NCBI GenBank assembly: GCA_022564695.1
Contig: JADFKX010000028.1
Coordinates: 1-16,068 of the forward strand
Source of the DNA: Chloroflexota bacterium
Lineage (GTDB): Bacteria; Chloroflexota; Dehalococcoidia; SM23-28-2; RBG-16-64-32
Length of the DNA: 16,068 nt
Direction: 5' to 3'
The position numbers and the translations under genes are program-made. Below, piece by piece: positions 13,632 through 16,068 of the stretch. The notes below the pieces were generated by a model. The model searched no databases. It saw nothing but the letters and a program-made list of their open reading frames with translations, and was not told the DNA's origin. How positions within the stretch are numbered: position 1 is the stretch's first letter; every line of letters begins with the position of its first letter.

Positions 13632-14987
13632 ATGGACATCAAAGCCGCCGCCGAGCTGCTCCGCCAACAAAACGTAGAGACCGTCCGCATCGGCGGCGGC
13701 GACATGGACGGCGTCTACCGCGGCAAGCGGGTCAGCGCTGACCACTTCCTCGCCACTGCCGAGGAGGGCTTCCCCCAGTGCAACGTCATCTTCGGCTGGG
13801 ACATCCAGGATAACGTGATCGGCGCCTTGCCCTATTCCAATTGGGAGACCGGCTTCGGCGACATCGTCATGCGACCAGACCTCTCCACCCTCGCCGTCGT
13901 CCCCTGGGAGGAGGGCAGCGCCAGCGTCGTCTGCGACTTCTACACCGAGGCCGGCGAACCGCTGGCCATCGCCCCCCGCTTCATCCTTCAGCGGGTCGTC
14001 CGGCGCGCCCTGGACGCCGGCTTCCGCCCCGTTATGGCCGCCGAGCTGGAGGTGCGCTTTTTCCGCGAGGACCAGGAGAGCCTGCGCGCCAAGAGCTTCT
14101 CCGACCTGCGGCCGCTCAACCCCGGACTCAACTGCTACAGCATCCACCACGCCTCCATCGACGAGCCGCTCATCGGCCGCGTCCGCCGCTGCATGAACGA
14201 CTACGGCATCACCGTCGACGCCTACAACCGCGAGCACGGCGCCGGCATGTACGAGATCAACCTCCACCACACGGACGCCGTCCGCGCCGCCGATCAGACG
14301 ATGCTGTACAAGAGCGGATGCAAGGAGATCGCCGCCCAGATGGGCGCCGTCCCCACCTTCATGGCCAAGCTCGCCGATGGCATCGATGGCTGCGGTGGCC
14401 ACATCCACCAGAGCCTGTGGCACGCCGACGGCGATGAGAGCGCCTTCTGGGACCAGGGCGGCGACTATCACCTCTCGCCGGCGCTGAAGCACTACCTGGC
14501 CGGCCTGCTGGCGACGTTGCCGGAGCTCATGCTGATGTACGCGCCAAACGTCAACTCCTACAAGCGCTTCGTCCCCTGGACCTGGGCCCCTACCAACCTC
14601 ACCTGGGGCCTCGACAACCGCACGGTGGCGCTGCGTGTCATCGCCTCCAGCCCCAGCGCTATCCGGGTTGAGAACCGCGTGCCCGGCGCCGACATCAACC
14701 CCTACCTGGCGCTCGCCGCCTCCCTCGCCGGCGGGCTGCACGGCATCGAGAGCGCCCTCGAACCGCCGCCGCCCACCGGGGGCAACGCCTACGAGATAAG
14801 CGACGCGGAGCCGATACCGCGGTCGCTGCCCGAGGCGCTGGAGCGCTTCCGCGCCAGCGAGGTAGCGCGGAACTGGTTCGGCGACGACTTCGTCGAGCAG
14901 TACGCCGCCTTCCGTCAGTGGGAGGTGGATCAGCACCGGCTGGCCGTCACCGACTGGGAGCGCCGCCGCTACTTCGAGATGGTGTAG
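13632..14987 (+). CDS. Glutamine synthetase-family protein (PuuA/gamma-glutamyl-amine ligase-like)
   Basis: A 451-residue ATP-dependent carboxylate-amine ligase of the GlnA fold. The metal and phosphate ligands are intact: Glu138 and Glu140 (AAELEVRFF), Glu201 and Glu208 (EHGAGMYEINL), His257 (GGHIHQSL), and Glu347 and Arg349 (RVENRVPGADINPYL). The loop that in ammonia-using synthetases reads GYEAP, with a catalytic Glu, is here PWTWAPTNLTWGLDNRT. The Glu is replaced by Trp, as in GlnA-like ligases that use organic amines. It therefore probably glutamylates an amine rather than making glutamine. No adenylylation loop is seen. GGGAGG sits 5 nt upstream of the ATG. It has its own promoter and leader. 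No polyamine-catabolic genes lie beside it, so the substrate is open. Confidence 0.9.
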   Translation: MDIKAAAELLRQQNVETVRIGGGDMDGVYRGKRVSADHFLATAEEGFPQCNVIFGWDIQDNVIGALPYSNWETGFGDIVMRPDLSTLAVVPWEEGSASVVCDFYTEAGEPLAIAPRFILQRVVRRALDAGFRPVMAAELEVRFFREDQESLRAKSFSDLRPLNPGLNCYSIHHASIDEPLIGRVRRCMNDYGITVDAYNREHGAGMYEINLHHTDAVRAADQTMLYKSGCKEIAAQMGAVPTFMAKLADGIDGCGGHIHQSLWHADGDESAFWDQGGDYHLSPALKHYLAGLLATLPELMLMYAPNVNSYKRFVPWTWAPTNLTWGLDNRTVALRVIASSPSAIRVENRVPGADINPYLALAASLAGGLHGIESALEPPPPTGGNAYEISDAEPIPRSLPEALERFRASEVARNWFGDDFVEQYAAFRQWEVDQHRLAVTDWERRRYFEMV

Positions 14988-14993
14988 CTGAAG

Positions 14994-14999
14994 TACAAT
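14994..14999 (+). promoter_or_regulatory. -10 box (TACAAT) for the hydrolase-like/cyclase gene
   Basis: TACAAT (5/6 match) lies 9 bp before the ATG at 15009 and 6 bp after the upstream stop codon. There is no Shine-Dalgarno and no good -35. The geometry predicts a leaderless or near-leaderless mRNA. Confidence 0.4.
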
Positions 15000-15008
15000 A
15001 ACCCCGCC

Positions 15009-16068
15009 ATGGAGCCGCGCATCCAGTACGTCCAGACCACCGACGGCGTCAGCATCGCTTACTCGACGATGGGGCAGGGGATGCCGTTTGTCAGCATGCC
15101 GCCCTCATTCTCCCATCTCCAATTGGACTGGGGAATACCCGAATTCCGAAACTGGTACGAACGGATCGCCCAGAAGCGTAAACTGGTTTGCTATGACGGT
15201 AGGGGCACCGGGTTGTCCGACCGCAACGTGACTGATATCGGGCTCGACGCAGGGGTGCGGGACCTGGAGGCGGTGGTGGACCGCCTGGGCCTGGAGCGGT
15301 TCGCTATCTTTGCGCGGGTGTTGAGCGGGCCAATTGGCATCGCCTATGCGGTCCGCCACCCGGAGCGAATATCGCACCTAATTTTGTGGAACTCGGTTGC
15401 GCGAACTACGGATCTGACAGGCGGGCCACAAGCTCAGGCGCTACTGCAACTGGCGAATGCAGACTGGGAGATGTTCACCGAGACGTTCGCACGTTTCGCG
15501 TTCGGATGGTCGGTAGGTGAGGAGGCGCACCGGTACGCTGCCGTCATCCGGGAAAGCGTGACGAAGGAGCTGCTACAGGCGTTCCTGGCGGCCCCCGGCG
15601 TTGATGTGACGGGGCTACTGCCCCAGGTCAGGTCGCTGACCTTGGTGCTTCACCGCCGCGAGGCCACATTCCCTTCAGTGGACGCCGCCAGAGGTCTTGC
15701 CTCACGCATTCCGGATGCGCGTCTGGCCCTACTAGAAGGGACGTCGGTAGGACCAGACCTGGGCGACACAGAGGCGGTGCTCCGGGCCATCGACGAGTTC
15801 CTGGACGAGGGCGAAGAGGCGACGAAGGACGAGACAACCGAACCTGGAGCGTTCCGCACCGTCCTGTTCACTGACGTGGAGGGGTCCACGGCCCTCACCC
15901 ATCGCCTGGGTGACGCTAGGGCCCGCGACCTGTTGCGGGAGCACGAGCGCATCGTGCGGGAGGCGCTGAAGGCCCACGGCGGCTCGGAGGTCAAGACGAT
16001 GGGCGACGGCTTCATGGCCTCCTTCTCCTCAGCCACCAAGGCCCTGGAGTGCGCCATCTCCCTACAGC
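15009..16068 (+). CDS. Degenerate alpha/beta hydrolase fused to a class III adenylate/guanylate cyclase (3'-truncated)
   Basis: The frame is open from ATG 15009 to the window end (353 residues). Residues 1-265 follow the alpha/beta hydrolase pattern: QYVQTTDGVSIAYSTMG, VCYDGRGTGLSDR, AIAYAVRHPER-like helix, LVLHRREA, and RAIDEFLDEG. The triad positions are lost. The nucleophile elbow reads FARVLSGP, with Val104 where Ser is expected. The acid position after LVLHRR is Ala219, and the His position is Val247. After a charged linker the cyclase starts FRTVLFTDVEGSTALTHRLGD, with metal Asp289. It continues VKTMGDGFMASF, with Lys329 and second metal Asp333, so the visible part looks catalytic. Its remaining half is beyond the window. 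Codons (ATA, CTA, TTG, CGA, AAT) are less GC-biased than in the neighbouring gene. cAMP is the likelier product given Lys329, but the partner residue is unseen. Confidence 0.9.
   Translation, partial: MEPRIQYVQTTDGVSIAYSTMGQGMPFVSMPPSFSHLQLDWGIPEFRNWYERIAQKRKLVCYDGRGTGLSDRNVTDIGLDAGVRDLEAVVDRLGLERFAIFARVLSGPIGIAYAVRHPERISHLILWNSVARTTDLTGGPQAQALLQLANADWEMFTETFARFAFGWSVGEEAHRYAAVIRESVTKELLQAFLAAPGVDVTGLLPQVRSLTLVLHRREATFPSVDAARGLASRIPDARLALLEGTSVGPDLGDTEAVLRAIDEFLDEGEEATKDETTEPGAFRTVLFTDVEGSTALTHRLGDARARDLLREHERIVREALKAHGGSEVKTMGDGFMASFSSATKALECAISLQ

Noticed and set aside
13428..14936. A 502-codon open frame antisense to the glutamine synthetase-family gene
   Set aside because: It is a shadow of strong GC-third-position bias; the translation is Val/Gly/Ala/Asp-rich with no family motif, while the plus strand encodes intact GS motifs.

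Overview
The window is about 16 kb of GC-rich, densely packed bacterial chromosome. It carries one 5'-truncated gene (recF), one 3'-truncated gene (a hydrolase-like/cyclase fusion), twelve complete protein genes and one tRNA. I see no mobile element, CRISPR array or rRNA. The gene mix points to Chloroflexota, perhaps a Dehalococcoidia-like lineage: a DUF6391 membrane protein, a family-5 uracil-DNA glycosylase, a hydrolase-like/class III cyclase fusion, a Pro/Thr-rich beta-propeller lipoprotein, and several promoters placed for leaderless transcripts. This assignment is inference from gene content, not from a marker gene.

Layout. Positions 1-1894 hold the 3' part of recF (+) converging on, and overlapping, a YegS-type lipid kinase gene (-). 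A 193-bp divergent intergenic region follows, with a perfect 20-bp palindrome that touches plausible -35 boxes on both strands. It leads into a two-gene + unit (VOC/methylmalonyl-CoA-epimerase-like protein and an alpha/beta hydrolase, 2088-3409). Positions 3424-9805 are all on the minus strand. Read in transcription order they are an AIR-synthase/HypE-like protein, a ChlI/MoxR-like AAA+ ATPase, a MIDAS-type VWA protein, a two-TM RCK potassium channel and, behind its own well-formed promoter, a DoxX membrane protein. From about 9860 the plus strand carries a DedA membrane protein (probably with a non-AUG start), the beta-propeller lipoprotein, the DUF6391 protein and tRNA-Arg(UCU). A minus-strand family-5 uracil-DNA glycosylase gene follows, then a plus-strand glutamine-synthetase-family ligase and the truncated hydrolase-like/cyclase gene.

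How the genes may work together. The AAA+/VWA pair resembles Mg-chelatase- or MoxR-type remodelling machines, in which a hexameric ATPase acts with a metal-binding VWA partner. Here the pair sits 10 bp upstream of a gated K+ channel, so ATPase, adaptor and channel are probably co-expressed. The AIR-synthase-like gene just upstream is separated from them by a strong hairpin. The VOC protein and hydrolase look translationally linked, with a 2-bp gap, and may act on related acyl substrates. The last gene is the most unusual. Its hydrolase-like domain appears to have lost the whole Ser/Asp/His triad, while the visible part of its cyclase domain keeps both metal-binding Asp residues. It therefore looks like a non-catalytic sensor or scaffold driving cyclic-nucleotide synthesis.

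Limits. All family names come from reading motifs in the translations. Promoters and hairpins were found by eye and scored only against consensus.
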